From Actinomycetospora corticicola (GTDB taxonomy: Bacteria; Actinomycetota; Actinomycetes; Mycobacteriales; Pseudonocardiaceae), in assembly GCF_013409505.1 (NCBI RefSeq), contig NZ_JACCBN010000001.1:4464001-4528000 (forward strand): a stretch of 64,000 nucleotides of DNA. Reading direction: 5' to 3'. Of the stretch, positions 42,361 through 51,362 are shown one piece after another (the first letter of the stretch is position 1; each line of letters begins with the position of its first letter). The notes under the pieces are model-generated. The model was not told the DNA's origin. It was given only the letters and a program-made list of their open reading frames with translations, and made no database searches. Both the position numbers and the translations under genes were made by a program.

Positions 42361-45288
42361 CTACGGGACGACGTTCACCAGCCGCCCCGGGACCACGATC
42401 ACCTTCCGCGGCTCGGCGCCCGCGAGGAGCTCCACGACCTTCTCGTCGGCCAGGGCCGCGGCGCGCACCTCGTCCTCGCCGGCCGACGCCGCCACGGTGA
42501 CCCGCGACCGCACCTTGCCCTTGACCTGGATCGGGTACTCGACGGACTCCTCGACCAGCAGGGCCGGGTCCGCGACCGGGAAGTCCGCGTAGGCCAGCGT
42601 CGAGGTGTGGCCGAGCTTCGACCACAGCTCCTCGGCCAGGTGCGGGCACAGCGGCGCGAGCATGAGCACCAGCGGCTCGGCGACCGACCGGGGGCACCCG
42701 CCGTCGGGGTAGGCCTTGGTCAGGTGGTTCGACAGCTCGATGAGCTTCGCGGCGCCGGTGTTGTAGTGCAGCGACGGAAAGTCGGTGCGGACGCCGTCGA
42801 TCGTGCGGTGGAGCAGGCGCAGCGTGTCGTCCGACGGTTCGGCGTCCGACACCCGCAGCGACCCGTCGTTCTCGTCGACGAACAGCCGCCAGACGCGCTG
42901 CAGGAAGCGCTGCGAGCCGACCACGTCGCGGGTCGACCAGGGGCGCGAGGCCTCCATCGGGCCGGTCGACATCTCGTAGAGCCGGAAGGTGTCGGCGCCG
43001 TAGGCGGCGCACATGTCGTCCGGGGTCACCACGTTGCGCAGCGACTTGCCCATCTTCCCGTACTCCCGGGAGACGGGTTCGCCGTTCCACGTGAATCCGC
43101 CGTCGGGACCCTCGACGACCTCCTCGGCCGGCACGTACACGCCGCGCGCGTCGGTGTAGGCCCACGCCTGGATGTAGCCCTGGTTGAACAGGCGGCGGAA
43201 CGGCTCGGAGGCGGACACGTGGCCGAGGTCGAACAGCACCTTCTGCCAGAACCGGGCGTAGAGCAGGTGCAGCACCGCGTGCTCGACGCCGCCGACGTAC
43301 AGGTCGACACCGCCCGGGTCGGCGGGGCCGAACACGTCCGGCCGCGGGCCGAGCCAGAACCGCTCGACGTCGGGGTCGACGAAGCGCTGGTCGTTGGTCG
43401 GGTCCAGGTAGCGCAGGTGGTACCAGCAGGAGCCGGCCCACTGCGGCATCGTGTTCGTCTCGCGCACGTACTCCGACCAGGCGCGCTCGTCGTCCGAGTC
43501 GAGGTCGGCGGAGAAGGTCGTCCACTCCGTGGCGCGGGCCAGGGGCGACTCCGGCGACGAGTCCCGGTCGTCGGGCGCGAACGACTTGGGCGAGTAGTCG
43601 TCGACGTCGGGCAGCAGCACCGGCAGGTCGGAGTCGGGCAGCGCGCGCGGGATCGACGGCCCGCCGTCGGACTCGCCGCCGGCCGCGTAGGCGACGGGGA
43701 ACGGCTCGCCCCAGTAGCGCTGACGACTGAACAGCCAGTCGCGCAGCTTGTACTGCACGACCGCCTCGCCGTCGCCGCGCTCGGCGAGCCACCCGATGAT
43801 CGTCGACTTCGCCTCGTCGACGCCGAGCCCGTTCAGCGAGATCTCGTCGTTGGCCGAGTTGATCGCCGCGCCCGCGCCGACGTACGCCTGCCCGTCGAAG
43901 TCCTCCGGCGGCTGCACGGTCCGCGTGATCGGCAGCCCGAAGACGGTCGCGAAGTCCCAGTCGCGCTGGTCCTGACCGGGCACGGCCATGATCGCACCGG
44001 TGCCGTAGCCCATGAGCACGTAGTCGGCGACGAACACCGGCAGCGGCTCGCCGTTCACCGGGTTGGTCGCCCACGCCCCGGTGAAGACGCCGGTCTTGTC
44101 GCGGGCCTCCTGGCGCTCGAGGTCGGAGCGCGAGGCCACGACGCTGCGGTAGCCGGCCACGGCGTCGGCCGGCGTCTCGGCGCCCCCGGTCCAGCGTCCG
44201 TCCAGCTCCTCGCCGGTGCCGGGCTGCGGCCACGCCGCGGGCAGGATCGCGTCGACCAACGGGTGCTCCGGGGCCAGGACGAGGTAGGTCGCGCCGAACA
44301 GGGTGTCGGGGCGGGTGGTGAAGACCTCGATGGCGTTCCCGCCGGGGGCGGCGAAGCGCACGGTCGCCCCCTGCGAGCGGCCGATCCAGTTCCGCTGCAT
44401 GGCCTTCACCGAGTCCGGCCAGTCGACGCCGTCGAGGTCGTCGGCCAGGCGGTCGGCGTACGCGGTGATCCGCATCATCCACTGGCGCAGGTTGCGCCGG
44501 AAGACGGGGAAGTTGCCCCGCTCGGAGCGCCCGTCGGCGGTGACCTCCTCGTTGGAGAGCACCGTGCCCAGGGCCGGGCACCAGTTCACGGGCGCGTCGG
44601 CGAGGTAGGCCAGGCGGTAGGAGTCCAGCACCCGGTCCTGCTGCGGCCGCGACAGCTCGGACCACGACCCGCCGTCAGGAAGAGAACGCGTGCCCGCCGC
44701 GAACTCCGCCTCCAGCTCCGTGATCGGGCGGGCGCGGTTCGCCGCACGGTCGAACCACGACCCGTGGATCTGCAGGAAGATCCACTGCGTCCAGCGGTAG
44801 AACTCGACGTCGGTGGTGGAGACCGACCGGCGCTTGTCGTGCGCCAGCCCCAGACGACGGATCTGGGCGCGGTAGCGCTCGACGTTCGCCTCGGTGGTCG
44901 TGCGCGGGTGCGTCCCGGTCTGCACCGCGTACTGCTCGGCGGGCAGCCCGAAGGCGTCGAAGCCCATCGTGTGCAGCACGGTGCGGCCGGTCATGCGCAG
45001 GAAGCGGCCGAGGACGTCGGTGCCGATGAAGCCCAGCGGGTGCCCGACGTGCAGGCCTGCGCCGCTGGGGTACGGGAACATGTCCATCAGGTAGAACTTC
45101 TCGGCCGGGTCCAGCGTGCGGCCGTCGGACAGCGGGCCGGAGGGGTTCGGCGTCTCGAACGTGCCCTCGGCCTCCCAGCGGTCCTGCCAGCGGGCCTCGA
45201 TCTCGTTCGCCAGCGCGGCGGTGTACCGGTACGGCGGCACGGCCGCCCCGCCGTTCTCCCGGCGGGCGACGTCGGGCTGGGCGGTCAC
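42361..45288 (-). CDS. leuS: Leucyl-tRNA synthetase
   Basis: 975 residues. Class I signature at 80-83 (HVGH, in [16 protein letters not shown]), the CP1 editing region ([20 protein letters not shown] and [14 protein letters not shown]), and KMGKS near 743, the KMSKS loop. It charges tRNA-Leu. Start GTG 45288 follows AGGAGG by 6 bases; an upstream GTG pair overlaps that RBS. Two palindrome variants (42697-42708, 44666-44681) encode PDGG in surface loops. Confidence 0.98.
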   Translation of the reverse strand: MTAQPDVARRENGGAAVPPYRYTAALANEIEARWQDRWEAEGTFETPNPSGPLSDGRTLDPAEKFYLMDMFPYPSGAGLHVGHPLGFIGTDVLGRFLRMTGRTVLHTMGFDAFGLPAEQYAVQTGTHPRTTTEANVERYRAQIRRLGLAHDKRRSVSTTDVEFYRWTQWIFLQIHGSWFDRAANRARPITELEAEFAAGTRSLPDGGSWSELSRPQQDRVLDSYRLAYLADAPVNWCPALGTVLSNEEVTADGRSERGNFPVFRRNLRQWMMRITAYADRLADDLDGVDWPDSVKAMQRNWIGRSQGATVRFAAPGGNAIEVFTTRPDTLFGATYLVLAPEHPLVDAILPAAWPQPGTGEELDGRWTGGAETPADAVAGYRSVVASRSDLERQEARDKTGVFTGAWATNPVNGEPLPVFVADYVLMGYGTGAIMAVPGQDQRDWDFATVFGLPITRTVQPPEDFDGQAYVGAGAAINSANDEISLNGLGVDEAKSTIIGWLAERGDGEAVVQYKLRDWLFSRQRYWGEPFPVAYAAGGESDGGPSIPRALPDSDLPVLLPDVDDYSPKSFAPDDRDSSPESPLARATEWTTFSADLDSDDERAWSEYVRETNTMPQWAGSCWYHLRYLDPTNDQRFVDPDVERFWLGPRPDVFGPADPGGVDLYVGGVEHAVLHLLYARFWQKVLFDLGHVSASEPFRRLFNQGYIQAWAYTDARGVYVPAEEVVEGPDGGFTWNGEPVSREYGKMGKSLRNVVTPDDMCAAYGADTFRLYEMSTGPMEASRPWSTRDVVGSQRFLQRVWRLFVDENDGSLRVSDAEPSDDTLRLLHRTIDGVRTDFPSLHYNTGAAKLIELSNHLTKAYPDGGCPRSVAEPLVLMLAPLCPHLAEELWSKLGHTSTLAYADFPVADPALLVEESVEYPIQVKGKVRSRVTVAASAGEDEVRAAALADEKVVELLAGAEPRKVIVVPGRLVNVVP

Positions 45289-45391
45289 GGCGTTCCTCCT
45301 GGTCACCACAGGCCTCCGGCGCGATCCACAGCCGGGGCGGGGCCGGGTCCCGCAGGACCGGCGATACGACCGTCGAGCCTACTCTGGGGGC

Positions 45392-45886
45392 ATGGTCGTC
45401 CCCGTGCTGGCCGCCGTGCTCCTGGTCGCGAGCCTCGTCGTCGCCGTCGTCGGTGTGCTCGCCGCGCTCCAGCGGCTCCCGCGCAACCGTGTCATCGGCG
45501 TGCGCACCGGCTGGACGATGGCCCGTGTCGACGCCTTCCGCCGCGCCAACCGGGTCGCCGCGCCCGCCTTCACGGGCGCCGGCGGGCTCGGGCTCGTCGC
45601 CGGGGTCACCGCGCTGCTCAGCCCGGTGACCGCCGCCGCCGTCACGCTGCTCGTGGTCGGTGCCGTCGGCCTGCTCGTGCTGCTCGGGGTCGGCGGCGTC
45701 CTCGGCGGCCGCTACGCCGAGGCCGACCGCGAGGCCACGCTCGAGGCCGAGAACCGGCCCGCGCAGCCCTGCTCCGTCCCTGTTCCCGACGGAGCAACCG
45801 AGCACGCCGATAGGGGGTGTGGTGCGGAGACGCGCTCGGCCTGCGCCGGCTCGTGCGCGATCTGCCCGAAGGGCGCCGGCGCCTGA
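45392..45886 (+). CDS. SdpI family membrane protein with Cys-rich tail
   Basis: 164 residues. Three helices: VVPVLAAVLLVASLVVAVVG, then LPRNRVIGVRTGWTMARVDA (SdpI motif), AGGLGLVAGVTALLSP, and VTLLVVGAVGLLVLLGVGGV. SdpI is an immunity/sensor protein in Bacillus, but these short actinobacterial versions have no known role. The C-terminal 40 residues are unusual: six cysteines (CSV, CGAETRSACAGSCAICPKGA). ATG 45392 has TACTCT 6 bases upstream (leaderless type). Divergent from leuS. Confidence 0.8.
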   Translation: MVVPVLAAVLLVASLVVAVVGVLAALQRLPRNRVIGVRTGWTMARVDAFRRANRVAAPAFTGAGGLGLVAGVTALLSPVTAAAVTLLVVGAVGLLVLLGVGGVLGGRYAEADREATLEAENRPAQPCSVPVPDGATEHADRGCGAETRSACAGSCAICPKGAGA

Positions 45887-45887
45887 C

Positions 45888-46388
45888 TCACCAGCCCCAA
45901 GAGCCGGGCCCGCCCTTGAACGGGCCGACGACGTCCTGCGTGATCCACCCGCCGTAGAACCCTCCGGGCTGGGGCACCACCCGCTCACCGTCGAGGGTGA
46001 TCTCGTCGAGGGGTGCGGGGTACAGCGCGACCCGGTCGGCGAGCTCGGGATAGGTGGCGCTGACGTCGCCCTCCGGGTACCACCACCCGACGTCGTCGAG
46101 CGTCGTCCCCGGCAGGACCAGGTCGACGTACCGGGCCGTGCCCTTCCACTCGCACACGGTACGGCGCGTCGCGGGCCGCAGCACGCCGTCGGCGAAGGCG
46201 GTGCGGGGCAGGTAGAAGGTCGGCGGGTGGCTGGTCTCGAGCACGCGCACTAGGTCGTCGGTGTTCACCACGACCGTCCCCGCGTGCGTGATCACGCAGC
46301 GCCGCGCGTCCCGCTCCGCCCGCGGGGGGCGGGGGTAGTCCCACACCGACTCCTGGCCGGGTCCCGGGGTCTCACGCGTGATCCGCAC
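45888..46388 (-). CDS. DUF427 family protein
   Basis: 166 residues. DUF427 beta-fold motifs: SVWDYPRPPRAERDARRCVI, PPTFYLPRTAFADGVLRPAT, TVCEWKGTARYVDLVLPG. DUF427 proteins are small and widespread in actinobacteria, of unknown function. GTG 46388 has TAGCGT (complement of 46397-46402) 8 bases upstream, the leaderless pattern. Its stop lies within 2 bases of the convergent SdpI gene stop. Confidence 0.88.
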   Translation of the reverse strand: MRITRETPGPGQESVWDYPRPPRAERDARRCVITHAGTVVVNTDDLVRVLETSHPPTFYLPRTAFADGVLRPATRRTVCEWKGTARYVDLVLPGTTLDDVGWWYPEGDVSATYPELADRVALYPAPLDEITLDGERVVPQPGGFYGGWITQDVVGPFKGGPGSWGW

Positions 46389-46479
46389 GCCTGCGGACGC
46401 TACGCCGGACGCCGACCCCCCGCCGGGAGCGAGCGGACCGTTGGCACACGGGGAGGCGGCCTCGCCCGGAACGAGGAGA

Positions 46480-47085
46480 TCAGTTCCGCGTCGGCTCCGA
46501 CACGTGCGTGGCCAGCAGGGCCAGCGGCACCCCCTGGCGGCGCAGGACACCGCCCCACAGGTCGTACCGGGCGGGGGCGAGCACGTCGTCGGGCAGCGCG
46601 GGGACGACGAACCAGTCGCCGCGCGAGATCTCGCCCGCGAGCTGACCGCGGTCCCAGCCCGAGTAGCCCGCGAACACCCGCAGCCCCCGCACCCGGGGGG
46701 CCAGCGCACCGGGGTCGCCGTCGAGGTCGACCAGCGCCACCGGACCGCGCACCCCGACCACGCCGGGCGTCCCCGCCGGGTCCTCCCCGGTCCGCAGCGC
46801 CGCGAGGCACAGCGCGGTCTTCTGCTCGACGGGCCCGCCGACGAACACCGCGCTCGGCCGGCTCGTGTGCGGGCCCCACGTGGGCAGCACGTCGGAGACC
46901 GCGACCTCGCTCGGCCGGTTGAGGATCACGCCGAGCGTGCCCTCGCGACGGTGGTCGATGACGAACACGACCGTCCGCACGAAGTTCGAGTCGGTGAGGG
47001 AGGGGGCGGCGACCAGGAGCGAGCCGGCCTCGACCGAGTACGCCGACCGCTCGGCAGGCTCTCCGCGGGTTCCCTCGGCCACCAC
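46480..47085 (-). CDS. YqgE/AlgH family protein
   Basis: 201 residues. Motifs: AGSLLVAAPSLTDSNFVRTV, VIDHRREGTLGVILNRPSEV, VFVGGPVEQKTALCL, VFAGYSGWDRGQLAGEI. All are standard for UPF0301/AlgH. Function not settled. GTG 47085 and GTG 47082 are both possible; CACGAT (complement of 47089-47094) is 6 bases before 47082, which favours 47082 for a leaderless mRNA. Confidence 0.92.
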   Translation of the reverse strand: MVAEGTRGEPAERSAYSVEAGSLLVAAPSLTDSNFVRTVVFVIDHRREGTLGVILNRPSEVAVSDVLPTWGPHTSRPSAVFVGGPVEQKTALCLAALRTGEDPAGTPGVVGVRGPVALVDLDGDPGALAPRVRGLRVFAGYSGWDRGQLAGEISRGDWFVVPALPDDVLAPARYDLWGGVLRRQGVPLALLATHVSEPTRN

Positions 47086-47227
47086 CCCATCGTGACACCA
47101 CCGTCCGCGCGCGGTCAGCCCGCCCGGCCCCCTTCGCCGCGCACGTCACCTGTCCGGACGGGGAGGTCGTCCGGACGGAGGACCGCGCTCTCCCTGTGGC
47201 GGGGGAGTCCGCGTAGCGTGGGTCGTC

Positions 47228-48688
47228 GTGCCCGTTTCGACCGACCGGAACCTGCCTCCCCGGCGTGCGCGCACCAGTCGTCGGGAGCTCGCCGCGCATC
47301 CCGGTTTCCTCCGGCTGCTCACCGTCCGGCTCGGCGCCCAGTGGGGCGACGGGGTCTTCCAGGCGGCGCTCGGCGGCGCGGTCCTGTTCAACCCGGAGCG
47401 CCAGTCCGACCCGGTGCTCGTGGCCCTCGGCCTCGCCGTCGTGCTGCTGCCGTACTCCCTCGTCGGCCCGTTCGCGGGCGCCCTGCTCGACCGCTGGGAC
47501 CGCCGCCGGGTCTTCCTCGTCGCGGGCGGGGTCCGGGCCCTGCTCACCCTCGGCACCGCGGCGGTGGTCGCGGCCGGCGTGACCGGCCCCGCCCTCTACC
47601 TCGGCGCCCTCACCACGATCGGCGTCAGCCGGTTCGTCCAGGCCGGGCTCTCCGCCGCCCTGCCGCACGTGGTGGCCCCGCGTCGCCTGGTCGCCGCGAA
47701 CTCGCTGGTCACCACCAGCGGCGCGGTGGCCGCCGCGTTCGGCGCCGCCTGCGCGTTCGGGCTCACGGGGCTGATCGGCGCGGGCGACGCGCAGTCCGGG
47801 ATCGCCGCCGCGGCCGCCGTCCTCGGGTCGCTCGTGATCGTCGCGGTGGCGGTCGGGTTCCGGCCGGGCTCGCTCGGTCCGGACGACCCGTCGGAGGCCG
47901 CCCGGGCGATGAAGGCGGTGGCCCTGGGTCTCGCCGACGGCGCACGCGCCGCGCGGGAGGCGCCGGGCGTCGTGGCGGCGTTCTGGGCCGTCGCGGCCCA
48001 CCGCCTCGCCTTCGGCGTCGCGACGCTCGTGATGCTCCTGCTGATGCGCAACGGGCTCACCGACTGGGGCCCGCTGCGCGCCGGGGTCGCCGGGCTCGGC
48101 GAGACCGTGGTGGCGGCCGCCGCCGGACTCGGCGTCGCCGCGGTGGTGACGCCCTGGCTCACCGCCCGGATCGGGCGACCCGCGACGGTGCGGGTGATGC
48201 TCGGGCTCGCCGTCGCGGCGCTGCTCACGCTCGGCCTGCCGATGACCCTCCCGACGATCCTGGGGGCCGCCTTCGTGCTCGGCCTCGTCGGCCAGGCCAT
48301 CAAGCTGTGCGCCGACGCCGCCGTGCAGCGCGAGGTCGACGACGCCCGCCGCGGCCGGGTGTTCGCGCTCTCCGACACCGTCTTCAACGTCACCTACGTG
48401 TCGGCCGTGGCCGTCGCGGCGCTGCTCAGCCCGCCGGACGGCCGCTCGGCCGCCCTCGTCGTGGTCGCGGCCGCGCTCTACCTCCTCGGACTCGGGGTGC
48501 ACGAGATCGCGCTGCGTCGCGGCGTGCCGGTGGGGGACACCCGCGGTCCCGACGGCGGGGCCGCCGTCCCCGCTCAGGGCGGCACCCACCCGGAGGTGTC
48601 CTCGGCGATCTCGACGTCGGCCGTCCCGTCCGCGTCGGTGTCGGCCAGCAGCACGTCCCACCGCTCCGCGGCCCCCGACACCCCGTAG
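47228..48688 (+). CDS. MFS transporter
   Basis: 486 residues, 12 helices. N-terminal RLGAQWGDGVFQAALGGAVL, motif A-like DRWDRRRVFLVAGG, then GVSRFVQAGLSAALPHVVAP, and ADAAVQREVDDARRGRVFAL between helices 10 and 11. It resembles the MFS_3/efflux group in which a GDGVFQ start is usual. Substrate unknown. GTG 47228 has TAGCGT 8 bases upstream. The tail after residue 440 is hydrophilic and the last 115 bases overlap the convergent repeat-protein gene. A palindrome variant at 48548-48559 encodes PDGG. Confidence 0.88.
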   Translation: MPVSTDRNLPPRRARTSRRELAAHPGFLRLLTVRLGAQWGDGVFQAALGGAVLFNPERQSDPVLVALGLAVVLLPYSLVGPFAGALLDRWDRRRVFLVAGGVRALLTLGTAAVVAAGVTGPALYLGALTTIGVSRFVQAGLSAALPHVVAPRRLVAANSLVTTSGAVAAAFGAACAFGLTGLIGAGDAQSGIAAAAAVLGSLVIVAVAVGFRPGSLGPDDPSEAARAMKAVALGLADGARAAREAPGVVAAFWAVAAHRLAFGVATLVMLLLMRNGLTDWGPLRAGVAGLGETVVAAAAGLGVAAVVTPWLTARIGRPATVRVMLGLAVAALLTLGLPMTLPTILGAAFVLGLVGQAIKLCADAAVQREVDDARRGRVFALSDTVFNVTYVSAVAVAALLSPPDGRSAALVVVAAALYLLGLGVHEIALRRGVPVGDTRGPDGGAAVPAQGGTHPEVSSAISTSAVPSASVSASSTSHRSAAPDTP

Positions 48689-49152
48689 GCCGCCTCGGCG
48701 CGGCCGTCCCCGTCGTGGTCGACGAGCAGCTGGTCGGCCCGGCCGTCGCCGTCGAGGTCGCAGACCACCTCGCGGCCGGCCGGATCGTGGTCGACCTCCG
48801 CCCACCCGCCGTCGGGAAGCCCGTCGCCGTCGGTGTCGATCGTCGCCGTCGTCGAGCCGGCGCGGCCGCGGACGTCGGTGAACGCCACCGCGCGGGCCAC
48901 CGAGGCGTCCCAGAGCCCCCGGCCGGAGGGGTCAGCGAACGCGCGCTCGGGGCGCCCGTCGTCGTCGAGGTCGAGCACCGCGCGGTCGGCCACCCCGTCG
49001 CCGTCGGTGTCCCACAGCGCGTCGTCGACCCGGCCGTCACCGTCGAAGTCGAGCGCGACGGCGTCGGGAGCGGCTCCGCCCAGCGCCCGGTCGGCCGGGG
49101 AGCGGTGGTGGTGGACCGGTCCGCGCCCGGTGCCGAACCGATAGGTGATCAC
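48574..49152 (-). CDS. DxDxDG calcium-motif repeat protein
   Basis: 192 residues, strongly acidic. About eight DxDxDG loops of EF-hand/thrombospondin-3 type: DFDGDGRVDD, DTDGDGVADR, DLDDDGRPER, DTDGDGLPDG, DLDGDGRADQ, DHDGDGRAEA, DTDADGTADV. Each loop would bind calcium. No signal peptide is seen in the frame, and the first residues (MITYRFGTGRGPVHHHRSPA) are not hydrophobic, so it may be cytoplasmic or exported in another way. The 3' end overlaps the MFS gene by 115 bases. Palindrome variant 48803-48818 encodes LPDGGW. No further family assignment. Confidence 0.78.
   Translation of the reverse strand: MITYRFGTGRGPVHHHRSPADRALGGAAPDAVALDFDGDGRVDDALWDTDGDGVADRAVLDLDDDGRPERAFADPSGRGLWDASVARAVAFTDVRGRAGSTTATIDTDGDGLPDGGWAEVDHDPAGREVVCDLDGDGRADQLLVDHDGDGRAEAAYGVSGAAERWDVLLADTDADGTADVEIAEDTSGWVPP
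48803..48818 (-). repeat. Dispersed palindrome variant
   Basis: CACCCGCCGTCGGGAA in the repeat-protein gene, reading L-P-D-G-G. Confidence 0.55.
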
Positions 49153-49209
49153 ACCGGCTCGGACGGCGGCGCCGCCCGATCGGTTCCACCGCCGGTCGAC
49201 GATGGGGAG

Positions 49210-49249
49210 AACCTGCCACTGGACGACAGCAACGACGCTCCGCTGCCAC
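49210..49249 (-). repeat. 40-bp dispersed 3'-end element, copy 2
   Basis: 38 of 40 bases match copy 1 (1580-1619) on the opposite strand. It begins 15 bases after the pcnA stop, in the same orientation relative to its gene as copy 1 is to TetR. Confidence 0.75.
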
Positions 49250-49264
49250 CCGGAGGAGGGCCAC

Positions 49265-50761
49265 CTACGACTCGACGATCCCCTCGGCCCGCGCCCACGC
49301 CAGTAGTTCCGCCTCGGCCTCGTCCCGGTCGAGCGGGCCGCGCTCCAGGCGCACGTCCTTGAGGTGCCGCCACGCCCTCCCGACGACGGGTCCGGGCTCG
49401 ACCCCGAGCAGCTCCATGATCGCGTTGCCGTCGAGGTCCGGGCGCACGCGCGCGAGGTCCTCCTCGGCCGAGATCTGCGCGATCCGCTCCTCGAGGTCGT
49501 CGTAGGTCCGCTGCAGGGCGGCCGCACGGCGCTTGTTGCGGGTGGTGGAGTCCGACCGGACCAGCCGGTGCAGGCGCTCCAGCAGCGGGCCGGCGTCGGT
49601 GACGTAGCGCCGGACGGCGGAGTCGGTCCACTCGCCCTTGCCGTAGCCGTGGAAGCGCAGGTGCAGGAACACCAGCTGGGAGACGTCGTCGATCAGCTGC
49701 TTCGGGTAGCGCAGCTCGCGCAGCCGCTTGCGGGTCATCTTCGCGCCGACCACCTCGTGGTGGTGGAAGCTGACCCGGTTGCCCGGCTCCACCCGACGGG
49801 TGGCGGGCTTGCCGATGTCGTGCAGCAGCGCGGCGAGGCGCAGGGTGAGGTCCGGGCCGTCGGTCTCCCGGTCGATCGCCTGCTCCATGACCGTCAGCGA
49901 GTGCTCGTAGACGTCCTTGTGCTGGGCGTGCTCGTCGATCTCCAGGCGCATGGCCGGCACCTCGGGCAGGACCACGTCGGCGAGCCCGGTGTCGACCATC
50001 AGCTCGATGCCCGCCCGCGGGTGCGCCCCGAGGAGCAGCTTCGAGAGCTCCGCCTGGACGCGCTCCGCGGTGATCCGGTCCAGCTGCGGCGCCAGGGCCG
50101 TCATCGCCTCCCGCACCCGGGGGGCGACGGTGAAGCCGAGCTGCGAGACGAAGCGGGCCGCGCGCAGCAGGCGCAGCGGGTCGTCGTCGAAGGAGCGTTC
50201 GGGCTCGATCGGGGTGTCGAGCACGCCCCGCGCCAGCGCCGCGAGGCCGCCGCAGGGGTCGACGAACGTGCGGTCGGGCAGCGAGACGGCCATCGCGTTG
50301 GCGGTGAAGTCCCGCCGCACCAGGTCGCCCTCGACGCTGTCGCCGAACGCCACGACGGGGTTGCGGGACACGCCGTCGTAGGTGTCCGCCCGGAAGGTCG
50401 TGACCTCCAGGGTCACCCCGTGGCGGGCGAGTCCGATCGTCCCGAACTCGATCCCCGTGTCCCAGACGGCCTCGGCCCAGCCGGAGAGGATCTTCTTGAC
50501 CTGCGCCGGACGCGCGTCGGTGGTGAAGTCCAGGTCGCTCGACAGGCGCCCGAGCAGCGCGTCGCGGACGCTCCCGCCGACCAGGTAGAGCCGGTGTCCG
50601 GCGTCGGCGAAGCGCCGGCCGAGCTCGTCGGCGACGGGGGAGTAGCGCAACAGCTCCACCACGGCAGTCTGACCGGCGTCCCCGGGCTCGTGCTGCGGGT
50701 CCGAGGTCTTCCCGACGGCGGGTCCGAGGTCCGGACGGGCACGGTGGGTTGCGGCGGGCAC
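49265..50761 (-). CDS. pcnA: CCA tRNA nucleotidyltransferase (class II poly-A-polymerase-like) with HD domain
   Basis: 498 residues. Nucleotidyltransferase signature GHRLYLVGGSVRDALLGRLS and DLDFTTDARP at about 55-85, RRDFTANAMAVSL, RLLRAARFVSQLGFTV, and an HD domain from about residue 285 (AALLHDIGKPATR). It adds or repairs the CCA end of tRNA. GTG 50761 has TAGGCT (complement of 50770-50775) 8 bases upstream. The first 30 residues contain a palindrome variant (50710-50725, GPAVGK). Another copy (49377-49392) encodes PVVG near the C-terminus. Equivalent to Rv3907c. Confidence 0.95.
   Translation of the reverse strand: MPAATHRARPDLGPAVGKTSDPQHEPGDAGQTAVVELLRYSPVADELGRRFADAGHRLYLVGGSVRDALLGRLSSDLDFTTDARPAQVKKILSGWAEAVWDTGIEFGTIGLARHGVTLEVTTFRADTYDGVSRNPVVAFGDSVEGDLVRRDFTANAMAVSLPDRTFVDPCGGLAALARGVLDTPIEPERSFDDDPLRLLRAARFVSQLGFTVAPRVREAMTALAPQLDRITAERVQAELSKLLLGAHPRAGIELMVDTGLADVVLPEVPAMRLEIDEHAQHKDVYEHSLTVMEQAIDRETDGPDLTLRLAALLHDIGKPATRRVEPGNRVSFHHHEVVGAKMTRKRLRELRYPKQLIDDVSQLVFLHLRFHGYGKGEWTDSAVRRYVTDAGPLLERLHRLVRSDSTTRNKRRAAALQRTYDDLEERIAQISAEEDLARVRPDLDGNAIMELLGVEPGPVVGRAWRHLKDVRLERGPLDRDEAEAELLAWARAEGIVES
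49377..49392 (+). repeat. Dispersed palindromic motif
   Basis: CTCCCGACGACGGGTC, exact core, antisense in pcnA, reading G-P-V-V-G. Confidence 0.7.
50710..50725 (+). repeat. Dispersed palindrome variant
   Basis: TTCCCGACGGCGGGTC at the 5' end of pcnA, reading G-P-A-V-G-K. Confidence 0.6.
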
Positions 50762-50876
50762 GGCGGGTCAGCCTATCGCGGGCACCGCGCGCGGACGGCC
50801 ACCACCACCGTGTGAGGGCTCCGCGTCGGGCCTCGTCCCCACCCCGCCGGGCGCCCGTCGGTCGTACCATCACTGA

Positions 50877-51362
50877 ATGCCCCCGTCGCCACGTCGACCC
50901 GCCGACCGCCGTCGGCGCGGTCCGCGGCGGCGGATGCGGACGGTCGACGAGTTCTCCGCGGGCGGCCTGGTCGTCGACGCCGAGCGGGGGTGCGCCGCGC
51001 TCATCGGCCGGCTCGACCGGCGCGGCCGGCTGCTGTGGTCGCTGCCGAAGGGCCACATCGAGGAGGGCGAGACGGCCGAGCAGGCGGCGGTGCGTGAGGT
51101 CGAGGAGGAGACCGGCATCATCGCGACCGTGCAGGCCCCGCTCGGCAGCATCGACTACTGGTTCGTCGCCGAGGACCGTCGGGTGCACAAGACGGTGCAG
51201 CACTTCCTGCTCGCGGCGCGCGGCGGGGAGCTCTCCGACGAGGACGTCGAGGTCACGGAGGTGGCCTGGGTGCCGCTCACCGAGCTCGGCTCGCGGCTCG
51301 CCTACGCCGACGAACGCCGACTCGTGCGGCTGGCGGCGGAGATCCTGGAGGAGTCCGCGTGA
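50877..51362 (+). CDS. mutT4: MutT4-like Nudix hydrolase
   Basis: 161 residues. The Nudix box is [20 protein letters not shown] followed by EETGI (GX5EX7REUXEEXGU), complete. An Arg-rich N-terminal 20 residues precede the fold. It would hydrolyse a nucleoside-diphosphate-linked substrate; gene order matches Rv3908 (MutT4). ATG 50877 has TACCAT 6 bases upstream, so leaderless. The stop overlaps the next start (GTGA). Divergent from pcnA. Confidence 0.92.
   Translation: MPPSPRRPADRRRRGPRRRMRTVDEFSAGGLVVDAERGCAALIGRLDRRGRLLWSLPKGHIEEGETAEQAAVREVEEETGIIATVQAPLGSIDYWFVAEDRRVHKTVQHFLLAARGGELSDEDVEVTEVAWVPLTELGSRLAYADERRLVRLAAEILEESA

Noticed and set aside
41291..44665. One 1124-codon frame joining part of leuS to the AbiEi-like gene
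   Set aside because: The true frame of leuS is different and ends at 42361. Only the part from 42244 leftwards encodes a protein-like sequence.
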